Source of the DNA: an uncultured Clostridia bacterium
GTDB lineage: Bacteria > Bacillota > Clostridia > Christensenellales > Borkfalkiaceae
Length of the DNA: 40,849 nt
Reading direction: 5' to 3'
NCBI GenBank assembly: GCA_959605945.1
Contig: CAUHGY010000008.1
Location: forward strand, 1 to 40,849
Both the position numbers and the translations under genes were made by a program. This document shows positions 28,114 through 37,483 of the stretch, in pieces (positions within the stretch are counted from its first letter, which is position 1; every line of letters begins with the position of its first letter). Below the pieces are notes generated by a model. That model had not been told where the DNA came from, did no database searches, and saw nothing but the letters and a program-made list of their open reading frames with translations.

Positions 28114-28178
28114 TACGGGATTTTAATTTCAGATCCCGTAATAGCCGCCCGCGGTGCATTTTCAGCGCTGCGGGCGGT
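28114..28178 (+). other. Two tandem intercistronic hairpins
   Basis: The first has a perfect 8-bp stem TACGGGAT/ATCCCGTA (28114-28121 with 28133-28140). The second has an 8-bp all-G/C stem (28145-28152 with 28170-28177) plus a flanking wobble pair. Both lie between the DUF4838 stop at 28095 and the GH106-like start at 28207. They may stabilise upstream mRNA or partly end transcription. Confidence 0.6.
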
Positions 28179-28206
28179 GATATTATTATTTGGAGTAATT
28201 GTATTT

Positions 28207-31023
28207 ATGGATTTAATTAAGGAGTTGAACGGCGACCTTACCGATTATACGAGCATGCCGTTTTGGAGTTGGAACAATAAACTTGAAATTCCCGAACTTT
28301 TAAGACAGATACACGAGTTCAAAGAACGGGGAATTGACGCCTTCATAATGCATGCAAGGACGGGCCTCCGCACCGATTATCTTGGAGAGGAATGGTTCAA
28401 CTGCATAGGAGCGTGCCTTGAAGAAGCTGACAAGCTGAATATGCAAGCCTGGGTTTATGATGAAAACGGCTGGCCGAGCGGATTTGTCGGCGGAGAACTT
28501 CTTAAAGAAAAAGAAAATCTCGTTCAGCAGTTTTTTTACCAAGTAAAGCCTGTTTTCGACAGGGAAGCGTTCGCCGTCTATACGGTAACCGACGGACATG
28601 CCGTCCGCATAGCTGCTCCGACGGACGCAGAAGAATATCACTGCGTTTATATAAAGGATAATGATTCCTATGCGGATATTTTAAATACTGCAGTAGCGGA
28701 TAAATTTATTTCAGCCACTCACGAACAGTATTTTAAACATTTTGAAAAATACTTCGGAAAATCGCTTAAAGGGTTTTTTACCGATGAGCCGCAATATTTT
28801 CGTCATGGGTTTCCGTACTCGCGGATTTTACCGTCGGAATTCGAAAAGGAATATGGGGAAAACATAGCCGACGGATTGATATATATGTTTATAGGAAGCC
28901 CGGAAAGTAAAAAATTTCGATACAGATATTATCTTTTGCTGAATAAATTATACACGGCTTTCTATAAAAAACTTTACGACTGGTGTTCTGCGCATAACTG
29001 CATGCTTACCGGACACACAGTCGAAGAACCGCGGCTTTCCACACAGCTTTGGTGCTGTGCGGGCGCCATGCCTTCATATGAATACGAGCATATTCCGGGA
29101 ATAGATTGGTTGGGCAGAGAACTCGATGTGGTGCACAGTCCCAAACAGGCGGGCAGCGCGGCGCAACAGCTCGGGAAAAAGTTCGTTCTTACCGAAACTT
29201 TCGGGTGCAGCGGTTGGGATACTACCCCGCGGGAACTGCGGAGAGTGGCGGAGTTTCAGTATGTGCTCGGCGTCAACAAAATGTGTCAGCACCTCGTTTC
29301 TTACAGTCTGCGCGGGCAGGCAAAAGGCGATTATCCGCCCTCTTTTTCGCGCCATAACCTGTGGATAAAGGACAGCAAGCCTTTCAACGATTATTTCAAG
29401 CGGCTTTCGTTTATTCTTTCGAATACAAAAGAATGTGCGGACGTTTTGGTAGTTCATCCCATGCACGACGCATATATGACATATAAACGCGACGAAGATT
29501 TTTCAAGCATAGCGGATAAAGAAAAAACGTTCGAAATACTTTCCGCAGCTTTGGTGCGGCGGGGTGTTCAATTTCATTATGGCGACGAGTGCATAATGGC
29601 GCGTCACGCCCAAGTCAGGGGAAATAAATTTTTTGTCGGAAATTGTGTTTACGGTTATATCGTCATTCCGGAAATAGAAAGCATAGATTCTTCTACGCTA
29701 AAACTCATCGAAGAATTTAAATCTAACGGAGGAAAGGTATGCCTTTTCGGTAAGTCGCCAGCCGTGGCGGACGGCTTTAAGCCGATAGCGCCGATAACAG
29801 GCAATTTTGATTTCGACAATCTCCCGCACGTAGAATTCAGAAGCGACAGTTCTTCGAATCTGATATTCGCGCATCGCAAAGGCGAAATCGGCGAATTTCT
29901 GTATATCGTCAATACCGATGCGAAAAAGGAAGCCGTAGTTTCCTTGCCGTATTCTTTCGAAGTCGTAAATTTCATAGACTGTAAAATTGAAAAAGGCGTT
30001 AATTCTTTTATTATTCCCGCTAAAAGTTCAGTGATGCTGCGCCTTTGCGAAAGTGCCGTCGGAAAAAGAAATAACGCTGTCAGAGTGCAGGACATAACCG
30101 AAAAATTTGCATTTAAAAGCGCAAGCGATAATTGTCTTACTGTGGATTTTGTGTCGATAAGTTACGACGGGAAAAATTTCAGCAAACCGCAGTTCGTTCA
30201 TGCAGTCAACGAACAGTTGATAAAAGAAGAATTTAAAGGCAAAATATGGGTAAAATACAATTTCGTCGTTAAGGATGCGATTCCAAAAGTGCGCGTGCTT
30301 ATGGAAAAACTTAATTATTATTATGTAAGTATAAACGGTGCAGATATCCGGTTGTTGCAGAGCGAGTTTGATGTATTTTTCCGCTGCGCTGACATATCGT
30401 CTTATTTAAAAAAAGGTGAGAACGAGATTGTTGCCTGCGTTGACTATTATCAGGGCCCCGCAGTGAAACACGTACTCTGTGATCCCGGTGTAATGGAATC
30501 TTTAAAAAATTGTCTGGTAATCGATACAGAGATTGAAACGTTATATCTGTACGGCAATTTTATAGTAAATGAAGATAGAGAAATAGTTATGTCAGACGGA
30601 AAATGCGGCTTATCGAATATTCAGGAACAGGGGTATCCCAATTTTGCGGGAAAAATCACGTTCGAGGCCGAATTATTTGTCGAAAACGTAAATAAACAGA
30701 TTACAGTTAGCGGAAGATATATGGTTGCCGAAATAACCGTGAACGGAAGAGCTGCGGCAAAATTGGTTGTTTCCGAAAGTGCAGATATTTCTGCTTATTT
30801 ACAAAAGGGCAAAAACAAGTTGGAAATTACGCTTACGTCAAGTATGCGCAATATGCTGGGACCGCTGCATTTTAAACATACCGCAGAACCTACCGATTAT
30901 GTCGGACATCAGCATTTTGAATTCAGAGGAACTTGGGAAAACGGCGTTTCGCCTGATTTTACCCCGGAATACAGGACAATGCCTTTCGGGGTTGATAAAA
31001 TTATTTTGTCAGATATTTTATAA
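28207..31023 (+). CDS. Cytoplasmic GH106-like glycosidase (alpha-L-rhamnosidase-related), 938 aa
   Basis: The N terminus (MPFWSWNNKL, then AFIMHARTGL and WVYDENGWPSG) matches the barrel opening of GH106-related enzymes. Candidate catalytic acids are Glu194 in FTDEPQ and Glu330 in LTETFG. After the barrel come a flavodoxin-like region (about 410-600) and C-terminal jelly-roll domains (about 650-930) with galactose-binding-like strands. No signal peptide is present. The frame is open back to 28108, but that stretch only translates the hairpins; the ATG at 28207 follows a GGAG and starts at the conserved region. It is the last gene of the block, before a strong terminator. Rhamnosidase activity is plausible, but this broad family is poorly characterised. 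Confidence 0.82.
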   Translation: MDLIKELNGDLTDYTSMPFWSWNNKLEIPELLRQIHEFKERGIDAFIMHARTGLRTDYLGEEWFNCIGACLEEADKLNMQAWVYDENGWPSGFVGGELLKEKENLVQQFFYQVKPVFDREAFAVYTVTDGHAVRIAAPTDAEEYHCVYIKDNDSYADILNTAVADKFISATHEQYFKHFEKYFGKSLKGFFTDEPQYFRHGFPYSRILPSEFEKEYGENIADGLIYMFIGSPESKKFRYRYYLLLNKLYTAFYKKLYDWCSAHNCMLTGHTVEEPRLSTQLWCCAGAMPSYEYEHIPGIDWLGRELDVVHSPKQAGSAAQQLGKKFVLTETFGCSGWDTTPRELRRVAEFQYVLGVNKMCQHLVSYSLRGQAKGDYPPSFSRHNLWIKDSKPFNDYFKRLSFILSNTKECADVLVVHPMHDAYMTYKRDEDFSSIADKEKTFEILSAALVRRGVQFHYGDECIMARHAQVRGNKFFVGNCVYGYIVIPEIESIDSSTLKLIEEFKSNGGKVCLFGKSPAVADGFKPIAPITGNFDFDNLPHVEFRSDSSSNLIFAHRKGEIGEFLYIVNTDAKKEAVVSLPYSFEVVNFIDCKIEKGVNSFIIPAKSSVMLRLCESAVGKRNNAVRVQDITEKFAFKSASDNCLTVDFVSISYDGKNFSKPQFVHAVNEQLIKEEFKGKIWVKYNFVVKDAIPKVRVLMEKLNYYYVSINGADIRLLQSEFDVFFRCADISSYLKKGENEIVACVDYYQGPAVKHVLCDPGVMESLKNCLVIDTEIETLYLYGNFIVNEDREIVMSDGKCGLSNIQEQGYPNFAGKITFEAELFVENVNKQITVSGRYMVAEITVNGRAAAKLVVSESADISAYLQKGKNKLEITLTSSMRNMLGPLHFKHTAEPTDYVGHQHFEFRGTWENGVSPDFTPEYRTMPFGVDKIILSDIL

Positions 31024-31065
31024 AAAAGATTGCGTATGAATAGCTGCAGGTGCAGTAAAATTATA

Positions 31066-31100
31066 ACAGCCTCGAACCGTTTTCGGTTCGGGGCTGTTTT
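31066..31100 (+). terminator. Rho-independent terminator of the nine-gene block
   Basis: Two 14-nt arms (31066-31079 and 31084-31097) pair with one G-T wobble around a TTTT loop, and TTT follows directly. It lies 43 bp after the GH106-like stop and before the convergent VWA gene. Confidence 0.85.
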
Positions 31101-31106
31101 CAACCG

Positions 31107-31143
31107 GAATTAATACATCAGCAGATTATTAATTCTGTATTAA
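31107..31143. other. Overlapping alternative AT-rich hairpins between convergent genes
   Basis: A 9-bp perfect stem (31107-31115 with 31127-31135) shares its left arm with a second 8-bp perfect stem (31110-31117 with 31136-31143), so only one can form at a time. They lie beyond the 3' end of the minus-strand VWA gene and may serve as its weak terminator. Confidence 0.4.
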
Positions 31144-31202
31144 AGCAAAATATAAATTCCGCTAAACGCATTTATGCCATGACAGATATTTTACGGTTGA
31201 GT

Positions 31203-32567
31203 CTAGTCACAACAGTCAAAATCGTGATCGACATAGTTTGCAAAAACTTTTACCCGTAAATTGCGTCCGCCGCACATACTCATAGCGTCTGAAACGTCCA
31301 GGTCTTCCGGCAGCACGAATTTAACGCACTGAACAGATACGTCTCGGCAACCGGCTTGGGTATGCGCAGGTATTGTGAACATCTTTAAACCGCGCTTGTA
31401 TTCCGTGCCTTCGCCGTCCAGTTCGTGCAACAGCACGGCAACGGCAACCCGTTTGTTCGGGCATACTCTCGGGATGGTGAAGTTTACTTTCACTATTCTG
31501 CCAAGTGATTGCATCTGCACGCTGCCGGCATCAAACTCAATGCTGTTCGAGCAGCCTGTAACCGTATTATCCACTGCTTGCGGACAGGCTTCTACATAAG
31601 GCGTATCGCACTCCACAACTAATTTCGGCGAAGGGAAATTTACCAAGTTTCCTTCGTTGTCGCTGTAAGAAATAGATTCATTAACTTCCGTTTCTCCGCT
31701 GCAATCTCCGGTATGCATTACCGTAAATTCAAAAGTAGCTCCTTCGCTGCCGTTGACGCCTAATTCGTCTATCTTCCATTCTACTGTATTCGCGTTGAGC
31801 ATACTTGCCGTACCCTTGGAAGGAGACGAAAGAGCGTTTATCGAAAAGCACGGCAAAACTTTATCCGTTATCACAATATCGGTTGCTCCGGGTTTGGAAA
31901 TGTTTTCCGCCAATTCTCTGAAAATTTCTTCAAGTTCGGCATCATCGGGCGTGATAACCACATAGGAAGCTGCAGGGTCGGAAGCCCAGCTTTCAAGCGC
32001 AGATTCGTCAATACCTCCGTTACCGGATAACCCTATAACATAGATGATTGTGCCTTGCGATTTTGCAAGCGAAGCTGCCGCAGCCGGATTGCTGCCCGCC
32101 GTTGTAAATCCGTCTGTAAACATTACCATAACCTGTGCATTTGCCGTGGAGTTCTGCAAAAGCTCCTGGGCTTTTGTAAAAGCATCGGCATGGTTGGTAG
32201 AACCGCCGGCCGATAAGCTGTCCACAGCGGTTTTCAGGTCGTTGATATCGGTTATCAACCCTTCGTTTTGTGTGGCTACATCGGAGAAGCTTACTATACC
32301 TATATGCGAGCCCCCTTCTATCTGGCCGTTAGTGCCGCCTGTAGCGTTGTAAATAATGTCTATAAAGGCTTTAGCGCCGTTTTTAAGATTAGCGAGCGCG
32401 CTGCCGGACATGCTGCCCGAACGGTCCAATACAAGAACTATATCGGTCGGATTAGAAGTTATATCCGGGGCAGCCGTTAAAGACAACCGTACATTAAAAG
32501 TTCCGTTGCAGGAAATTTGTTCTACACTTAATTCTTTATTATTGTTTATTACACCCATAAATTTCAT
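31203..32567 (-). CDS. Von Willebrand factor A domain protein, Cys-rich C terminus
   Basis: 454 residues. A VWA domain spans about 40-215 with a complete metal-ion-dependent adhesion site: Asp48-x-Ser50-x-Ser52 (DRSGS), Thr124 (GGSTN) and Asp152 (FTDGF). A beta-rich domain with DUF11-like character follows (about 220-320). A C-terminal domain (about 328-454) has many cysteines, including a closing D-C-C-D. No signal peptide or sortase motif is visible, yet the cysteines and adhesion fold would suit a surface or spore-associated protein. There is no obvious Shine-Dalgarno; the start could also be Met4. It is the only complete minus-strand gene here and does not share an operon with the sugar genes. 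Confidence 0.88.
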   Translation of the reverse strand: MKFMGVINNNKELSVEQISCNGTFNVRLSLTAAPDITSNPTDIVLVLDRSGSMSGSALANLKNGAKAFIDIIYNATGGTNGQIEGGSHIGIVSFSDVATQNEGLITDINDLKTAVDSLSAGGSTNHADAFTKAQELLQNSTANAQVMVMFTDGFTTAGSNPAAAASLAKSQGTIIYVIGLSGNGGIDESALESWASDPAASYVVITPDDAELEEIFRELAENISKPGATDIVITDKVLPCFSINALSSPSKGTASMLNANTVEWKIDELGVNGSEGATFEFTVMHTGDCSGETEVNESISYSDNEGNLVNFPSPKLVVECDTPYVEACPQAVDNTVTGCSNSIEFDAGSVQMQSLGRIVKVNFTIPRVCPNKRVAVAVLLHELDGEGTEYKRGLKMFTIPAHTQAGCRDVSVQCVKFVLPEDLDVSDAMSMCGGRNLRVKVFANYVDHDFDCCD

Positions 32568-32604
32568 CCATTAATTTTTATTACCGCTATACACGGTTCG
32601 TTTT

Positions 32605-32640
32605 ATTATATGCGCAGAACTTATGTTTGCGATTAAATAT
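32605..32640 (-). promoter_or_regulatory. Possible promoter of the VWA gene
   Basis: On the minus strand a perfect TATAAT lies at 32610-32605, about 40 bp before the VWA start. The -35 region is poor, so this is tentative. The 415-bp divergent gap 32568-32982 is very AT-rich with phased A and T runs (about 32690-32850), which could bend DNA or act as UP elements. Confidence 0.35.
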
Positions 32641-32903
32641 CCTGTTATGTGTTTCTTTAATAATTATTCAATAATATTAAAGTTAAGTTTTAAAATAAAA
32701 ATTTTTTTCCATATCGGCAACATTGGCGCGTTAAAAAAACTTTCGAAGCGGTTTCCGTTGTTTTTTCTCAGAAAAATAAAATTAAAATTTTTTTAGATTT
32801 ATTTAAAAAAATTTGATTGCATTTTATAACAAATTTTTAAATTATATCAAGTTTTTAACGAAGGAAAAAAGTTATTTTGTTATGTTATTTCGGTCAATTG
32901 TTA

Positions 32904-32932
32904 TTGAATTGGCAAAGATGCGGTGTTAGAAT
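32904..32932 (+). promoter_or_regulatory. Sigma-A promoter of the second importer block
   Basis: TTGAAT (32904-32909) and TAGAAT (32927-32932) are 17 bp apart, and TGT before the -10 gives an extended -10. An inverted repeat, CAATT and AATTG (about 32895-32911), overlaps the -35 box. Three GTTATT copies lie within 32871-32905. Transcription would start near 32939, 44 bp before the coding start. Confidence 0.6.
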
Positions 32933-32982
32933 TATATAAAAATATTTTGCATAATTCAAATTATGCTGATTGAGAGTGGCGA

Positions 32983-34758
32983 ATGAAAGGAATACTGTTC
33001 AGCGATTTATCCGCGATAGTCAAAGAGAAGGAACTTTTAAGCGATATTACAGAACCAGACAAGTGGGAAAAAGTAAATTATCAGACTGCTGATATCAGCG
33101 GCGTGATGTTGGTCGCCGGGCAAATGAGTTATCCCGGCGATTTAACATTAAAGCTTAATCTTAAAGGTTGGCATAGAGTTTATGTCGCGCAGATTCTTAT
33201 CGGGACGCCTACGAGAAATTCTTTTAAGTTGTCTAAAGAGAACGATTTTTATACATATTTTCCCAAGAATATGCGGAATTTTTACGGGGAAGCATGGGCT
33301 TCGGAAGAATATATAGAAGAAAGCTTATATATTACGGCTGATCTTACCGATAATGATTTTATCTTAAGAAAAGTAAAAAAAGAAGGCGTAAAACTTTTTT
33401 CGGCTCTTGCGTGGATACGTTGCGAAGAATTGACTCAAGATGAAATAGACCGATATAAAGCTTCTTTGATAATTTCTAAAGAAAAACGCAATATGCAACT
33501 GCATTTCGATAATGATTACATAATAGAAGGCAGCGCAAGCACCGGTTTTTATACCAGTGTAATAGATAAAATCAAAGGCGCTAATGTTGACAGCGTGTCG
33601 TTTGAAACGCTTTTTACGTTTGACAGTTATTCGGCAGATACTTTAAAAAATCAAAAGGTATATACGTCGATAGTTGATAAAGATACTGACGGCAGCGTAT
33701 ATGCATTTTGGCGAAACGGCATCGAAAAGGTTTATAATGCAATTATAAATAAAGCGCATTCCTACGGAGCGGAAATATATTCGACCGTGCGTAATCAGGT
33801 ATCGGGTTTTAAATATCCTATAGGCGCAAACGTCTTTAAATGGAATTTCCCTGACGAACATCCGGAGTTCTACATCGTAAACAGGGACGGCTCTGTTATA
33901 GACGTTTGTTCTTATGCTTACGACGAAGTGCATGACTACGTTATAGAAAACCTTTTAAAAAACGTCAATTACGGTTTCGACGGAATTACTTTAGCTTTTT
34001 GCAGGGGTGTGTTTATAGGTTTTGAAAAGCCTGTCGTAGAAAGATTTAAAAAACTTTATCCTGATATTGATCCTTTTGAATTGCCGCTTTCGGATAAGCG
34101 GTTAAGTGAGACAAGGTGTTATTTTATTACTTGTTTTATGCGTAAACTGCGGGAAAAACTGCGAGAGGCGGAAAAAAAGCAAAACCGTGCAATAAAGCTT
34201 AATGTAATTCCATATTTTACCGTAAGCGGCAGCAAGAATTTCGGGTTTGACCTTGAAACATGGGCAAAAGAAGGGCTTGTCGACTGTATTATGCAAGGGC
34301 TTATGGAACATTATGAAGTGCTTGACGATTGCATGCGTGATGATAATCCGTCGCTTATTGATTTAGATAAATATAAAAAACAACTTGCTTTTCGTCCCAT
34401 AATACGAAGATATCACGGTCAGGCAATGGAGTGGTTGACGAAGGAACTTGATAAGTTTTTTGAAATATCCGAAAATTACGGCATTAAATTTTACGCAGGT
34501 ATGCCTTGGGAATTTTCTCCGGCAGAAACTTATATCGATTACGCGCAGACGCTGTATAAGATGGGCGCGGAAAAGTTGTTTTTATGGAACGCCAATCACG
34601 ACGCAAAGGATATTGCCGTATGGAACGTTATCAAAGAACTCGGTGATAAAGAAAAAACGCTTAAACTCGATAAAAATATGAAATACAGAAATATATACAG
34701 AGTTTTTAAATTAAAAAACAATGATTTAAGCCATTTTAATATCAATTGGAAAGGGTAA
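32983..34758 (+). CDS. Putative cytoplasmic TIM-barrel glycosidase (GH10-like fold)
   Basis: 591 residues, not assigned to a family with certainty. Residues 1-165 form a beta-rich domain. From ~175 there is a barrel pattern: NVDSVSFETLF, the SYGAEIYSTVR strand, DEHPEFYIVNRDGSV, NYGFDGITLAF, then RAIKLNVIPYF, GLVDCIMQGL and GIKFYAGMPWE. This pattern resembles glycosyl-hydrolase-like 10 proteins. No signal peptide. Candidate acids such as Asp in GFDGIT and Glu in MPWEF cannot be proved catalytic from sequence. It is first after the promoter at 32904 and 111 bp ahead of a binding-protein gene. The ribosome binding site is weak (GAGAG). Confidence 0.68.
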   Translation: MKGILFSDLSAIVKEKELLSDITEPDKWEKVNYQTADISGVMLVAGQMSYPGDLTLKLNLKGWHRVYVAQILIGTPTRNSFKLSKENDFYTYFPKNMRNFYGEAWASEEYIEESLYITADLTDNDFILRKVKKEGVKLFSALAWIRCEELTQDEIDRYKASLIISKEKRNMQLHFDNDYIIEGSASTGFYTSVIDKIKGANVDSVSFETLFTFDSYSADTLKNQKVYTSIVDKDTDGSVYAFWRNGIEKVYNAIINKAHSYGAEIYSTVRNQVSGFKYPIGANVFKWNFPDEHPEFYIVNRDGSVIDVCSYAYDEVHDYVIENLLKNVNYGFDGITLAFCRGVFIGFEKPVVERFKKLYPDIDPFELPLSDKRLSETRCYFITCFMRKLREKLREAEKKQNRAIKLNVIPYFTVSGSKNFGFDLETWAKEGLVDCIMQGLMEHYEVLDDCMRDDNPSLIDLDKYKKQLAFRPIIRRYHGQAMEWLTKELDKFFEISENYGIKFYAGMPWEFSPAETYIDYAQTLYKMGAEKLFLWNANHDAKDIAVWNVIKELGDKEKTLKLDKNMKYRNIYRVFKLKNNDLSHFNINWKG

Positions 34759-34869
34759 TGTCTGTTTTGGGGTGGCGGCTGAAATTAAGTTTGCTGTCCA
34801 AAAAATAGCCTGATTTTATTTGTTTCGCTGAATAATATTAAATAATTTAAAAAGCAAACGGAGGATATC

Positions 34870-36513
34870 ATGAGAAAATTATCAAGAACAATACTTTGCT
34901 TATTGCTGTGCTTTGCGTGTTTTGCGGGTACAGTCGGCTGCGGGGATATTGAATCGGACGACGTCAAAATAGATCCCACCAGAACGCAGCTTTGGGTAAG
35001 CAACTATAACGGCGGAATGGGGGATGCATGGCTGTATTCGCTGTTTGCCGATTTTGAAGAAGAGTATAAAGGAGAATCGTTTGAAGCGGGGAAGACCGGC
35101 GTACAGGTATTGCTGGAAAATTCAAAAAATTCGGGTTCGGCGGTTCTCGATGATATGGGAAAATCAATCTGCGATGTATTTTTTACTCAATTCGTAAATT
35201 ATTACGATATGATTTCGAGAGATCTCGCGCTTGATATTACCACTGCCGTTACTACGCCTAACAGCGACGGCAAAACTATTGTAAGCAAATTTTTTCCGGA
35301 ACAGGAAGCTTTTTATAATAACGGAGGAAAATATTACGGCGTGCCTTTTGCTTCCGGTTATTCCGGTATAGCGTACAACGCAGGTCTTTTTAAGTCTAAA
35401 GGGCTGTATCTTAAAGCCGGTCCCGACGGCAGGGCATATAAGGAAAACGGCAAATATGTGTTTACTCCCGCCGATTCCACCGACGGCAGATCGAGCGGAC
35501 CGGACGGTGATATAACTACTGAATATGATAACGGATTGCCGGCTACATTTGATGAGTTTTTTGCTGTTTGCGACAGAATGCTTATCGTCGGAGTAACTCC
35601 GTTTGTATGGTCGGGGCAGTATCAGGATTCATATACCGCTATACTTTTAGCAGAGCTTTTTGCCAATTATGAAGGAAAAACACAGGCCATGCTTAATGCT
35701 ACTTTCAACGGAACTGCGACAAATCTTGTGGAAAGCATAAGCGATGACGGTAAAGTTACGTTTAAGAAGCCTACTGCTATCGGTGCGTCAAACTATGCGG
35801 ATATTTTCAAAACCGCAGGCAGATATTACGCTGTGGAATTTTTGGACAGAATGCTTTCCAATAACGATTATCACGCTTCTGGCGTCGACAGCGGCGTACA
35901 TACCCATCTTGACGCGCAGGGAGACTTTGTGCTGTCTGCTTATGAGGGGGAGAAACCCATTGCAATGCTTATTGATGGCAGCTGGTGGTACAACGAAGCC
36001 AAAAATGACGGTGTTTTTGACAGATTGAAAAGATTGGGCGGGGATGAAGCAGAACTCGATTTAAGATATATGCCGCTTCCCAAAGGGCCCGATTACAAGC
36101 CCGGTAAGTTTACGATGCTCGATTCGCACTATATGCTGTGTTTTGCAAATAAAAACACGCAAAAACGCGAGCTCGTAGAAAAATTTATCAGATTCTGTTA
36201 TACGGATGAAAATTTGAAAAAATCTTCCGTTATAATGAATAACCCCTTTGCTCTTAACTATACTATCGACGAAAGCCAGATGAATTCTCTTTCGTCATAT
36301 CCGAAATCCATTTGGGAAATGAGAAAAAATGCGGATATAATACACCCGGTAAGTCGGAATGATATTTACATAAGGAATCAGGGGTCGTTGTATTTTAACG
36401 TTACTTTCCAGACAGAACAGTATAAGGTAGCGGTCAACGCACTTATCGCCGGACAGACTCCCAAAGAAGTGTTTGAAGGCATAGCAGACTATTATGACGG
36501 TTTATTCGGTTAA
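34870..36513 (+). CDS. ABC importer solute-binding lipoprotein (CUT1-like), 547 aa
   Basis: The signal ends in GTVGC (Cys24). The mature protein has the two-lobe sugar-binding pattern and is a clear paralogue of the protein at 13020. Both share the TRTQL opening, the K-T/K-G-V-Q-V-L segment, a Y-D-N/F-D-x-G-x-P-A-T-x-D-E-F stretch and a D-G-x-W-W-x-x-E-A segment. GGAGG lies just before the ATG. Two permease genes follow at short spacing. Sequence divergence between the paralogues suggests a different oligosaccharide. Confidence 0.9.
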   Translation: MRKLSRTILCLLLCFACFAGTVGCGDIESDDVKIDPTRTQLWVSNYNGGMGDAWLYSLFADFEEEYKGESFEAGKTGVQVLLENSKNSGSAVLDDMGKSICDVFFTQFVNYYDMISRDLALDITTAVTTPNSDGKTIVSKFFPEQEAFYNNGGKYYGVPFASGYSGIAYNAGLFKSKGLYLKAGPDGRAYKENGKYVFTPADSTDGRSSGPDGDITTEYDNGLPATFDEFFAVCDRMLIVGVTPFVWSGQYQDSYTAILLAELFANYEGKTQAMLNATFNGTATNLVESISDDGKVTFKKPTAIGASNYADIFKTAGRYYAVEFLDRMLSNNDYHASGVDSGVHTHLDAQGDFVLSAYEGEKPIAMLIDGSWWYNEAKNDGVFDRLKRLGGDEAELDLRYMPLPKGPDYKPGKFTMLDSHYMLCFANKNTQKRELVEKFIRFCYTDENLKKSSVIMNNPFALNYTIDESQMNSLSSYPKSIWEMRKNADIIHPVSRNDIYIRNQGSLYFNVTFQTEQYKVAVNALIAGQTPKEVFEGIADYYDGLFG

Positions 36514-36536
36514 AGCTTGACGTTAATAGGAAAATC

Positions 36537-37472
36537 ATGAGTGAAAAAGTAAAGAAGCGGGGCTCAATATCTGCCAAAAAGAAAAAGGATTTAATTTTCT
36601 ATATTCTTTTCATGGCTTATCCTGTGATACAATTTGTAATATTTTACATATTTGTAAATATAAATTCGTTCTTGCTCGCTTTCAAGACCTATAATTACGG
36701 CCTTGACGGCGAGATTGCGGGCTATGCATGGACGGGGCTTAGTAATTTCGGAGACGTAATAAAGGCTTTCGGCAGTGTTTACGAACTGAAAGTGGGATTT
36801 AAAAATTCGATGCTTGCTTATGCCCTGGGACTTTTTGTTACCACACCGTTGTGCATTTTATTTGCTTATTTTATTTATAAAGGTGTGCCGGGCGGAAAAT
36901 TTTTCAGATTTGTTTTATATCTTCCGTCGGTTATATCCGCAATAGTAATGGTCATGATATTCAAATACTTTGTGGAAGAGGTAATTCCTTATATTTTCAG
37001 CACGGTTTTTCATAAAGATATAGCAGGACCGCTTACTAATCCCCAAACGAGACTGGGAGTGATAATGTTTTACAATGTTTGGATAGGTTTCGGTGCAAGC
37101 CTTTTAATGTATAGCGGGGCAATGTCAGGTATAAACGAATCTATTACGGAGGCAGCTAAAATAGAAGGAGCAAATTCCTGGCACGAGTTGTTTTATATAG
37201 TTCTTCCGCTTATTTTTCCCACACTTTCGATATTCCTGATAGCGTCGTTTGCGAGTATTTGCACAAACCAGATAAATTTGTACAGCTTTTACGGCAGCCA
37301 GGCAGAGAAAAACTATTATACCTTGGGATATTATCTGTTTAATCAGACAACTTTGGGTACTATTGCGGATTATCCTTTTATGTCGGCTATGGGACTTTTG
37401 ATGACTTTCGTCGTTGCGCCGCTTACACTTCTTATAAGGTGGCTTTTGCTTAAATTCGGACCGTCGGCATAG
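36537..37472 (+). CDS. ABC sugar importer permease, first subunit, second system
   Basis: 311 residues, about 40 shorter at the N terminus than the paralogue at 14774. It has six membrane segments and a canonical EAA loop (ITEAAKIEGAN...IVLP). AGGA precedes the ATG, 23 bp after the binding-protein gene. No ATPase is encoded nearby. Confidence 0.92.
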   Translation: MSEKVKKRGSISAKKKKDLIFYILFMAYPVIQFVIFYIFVNINSFLLAFKTYNYGLDGEIAGYAWTGLSNFGDVIKAFGSVYELKVGFKNSMLAYALGLFVTTPLCILFAYFIYKGVPGGKFFRFVLYLPSVISAIVMVMIFKYFVEEVIPYIFSTVFHKDIAGPLTNPQTRLGVIMFYNVWIGFGASLLMYSGAMSGINESITEAAKIEGANSWHELFYIVLPLIFPTLSIFLIASFASICTNQINLYSFYGSQAEKNYYTLGYYLFNQTTLGTIADYPFMSAMGLLMTFVVAPLTLLIRWLLLKFGPSA

Positions 37473-37483
37473 CGGAGGTATAT

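Noticed and set aside
28108..28206. N-terminal extension of the GH106-like enzyme with a hydrophobic stretch
   Set aside because: It only translates the two intercistronic hairpins; a GGAG and ATG at 28207 precede the conserved barrel opening.
32690..32850. AT-rich stretch between divergent genes as a replication origin or attachment site
   Set aside because: No DnaA boxes, integrase gene or flanking direct repeats were seen; A/T runs alone do not support either.
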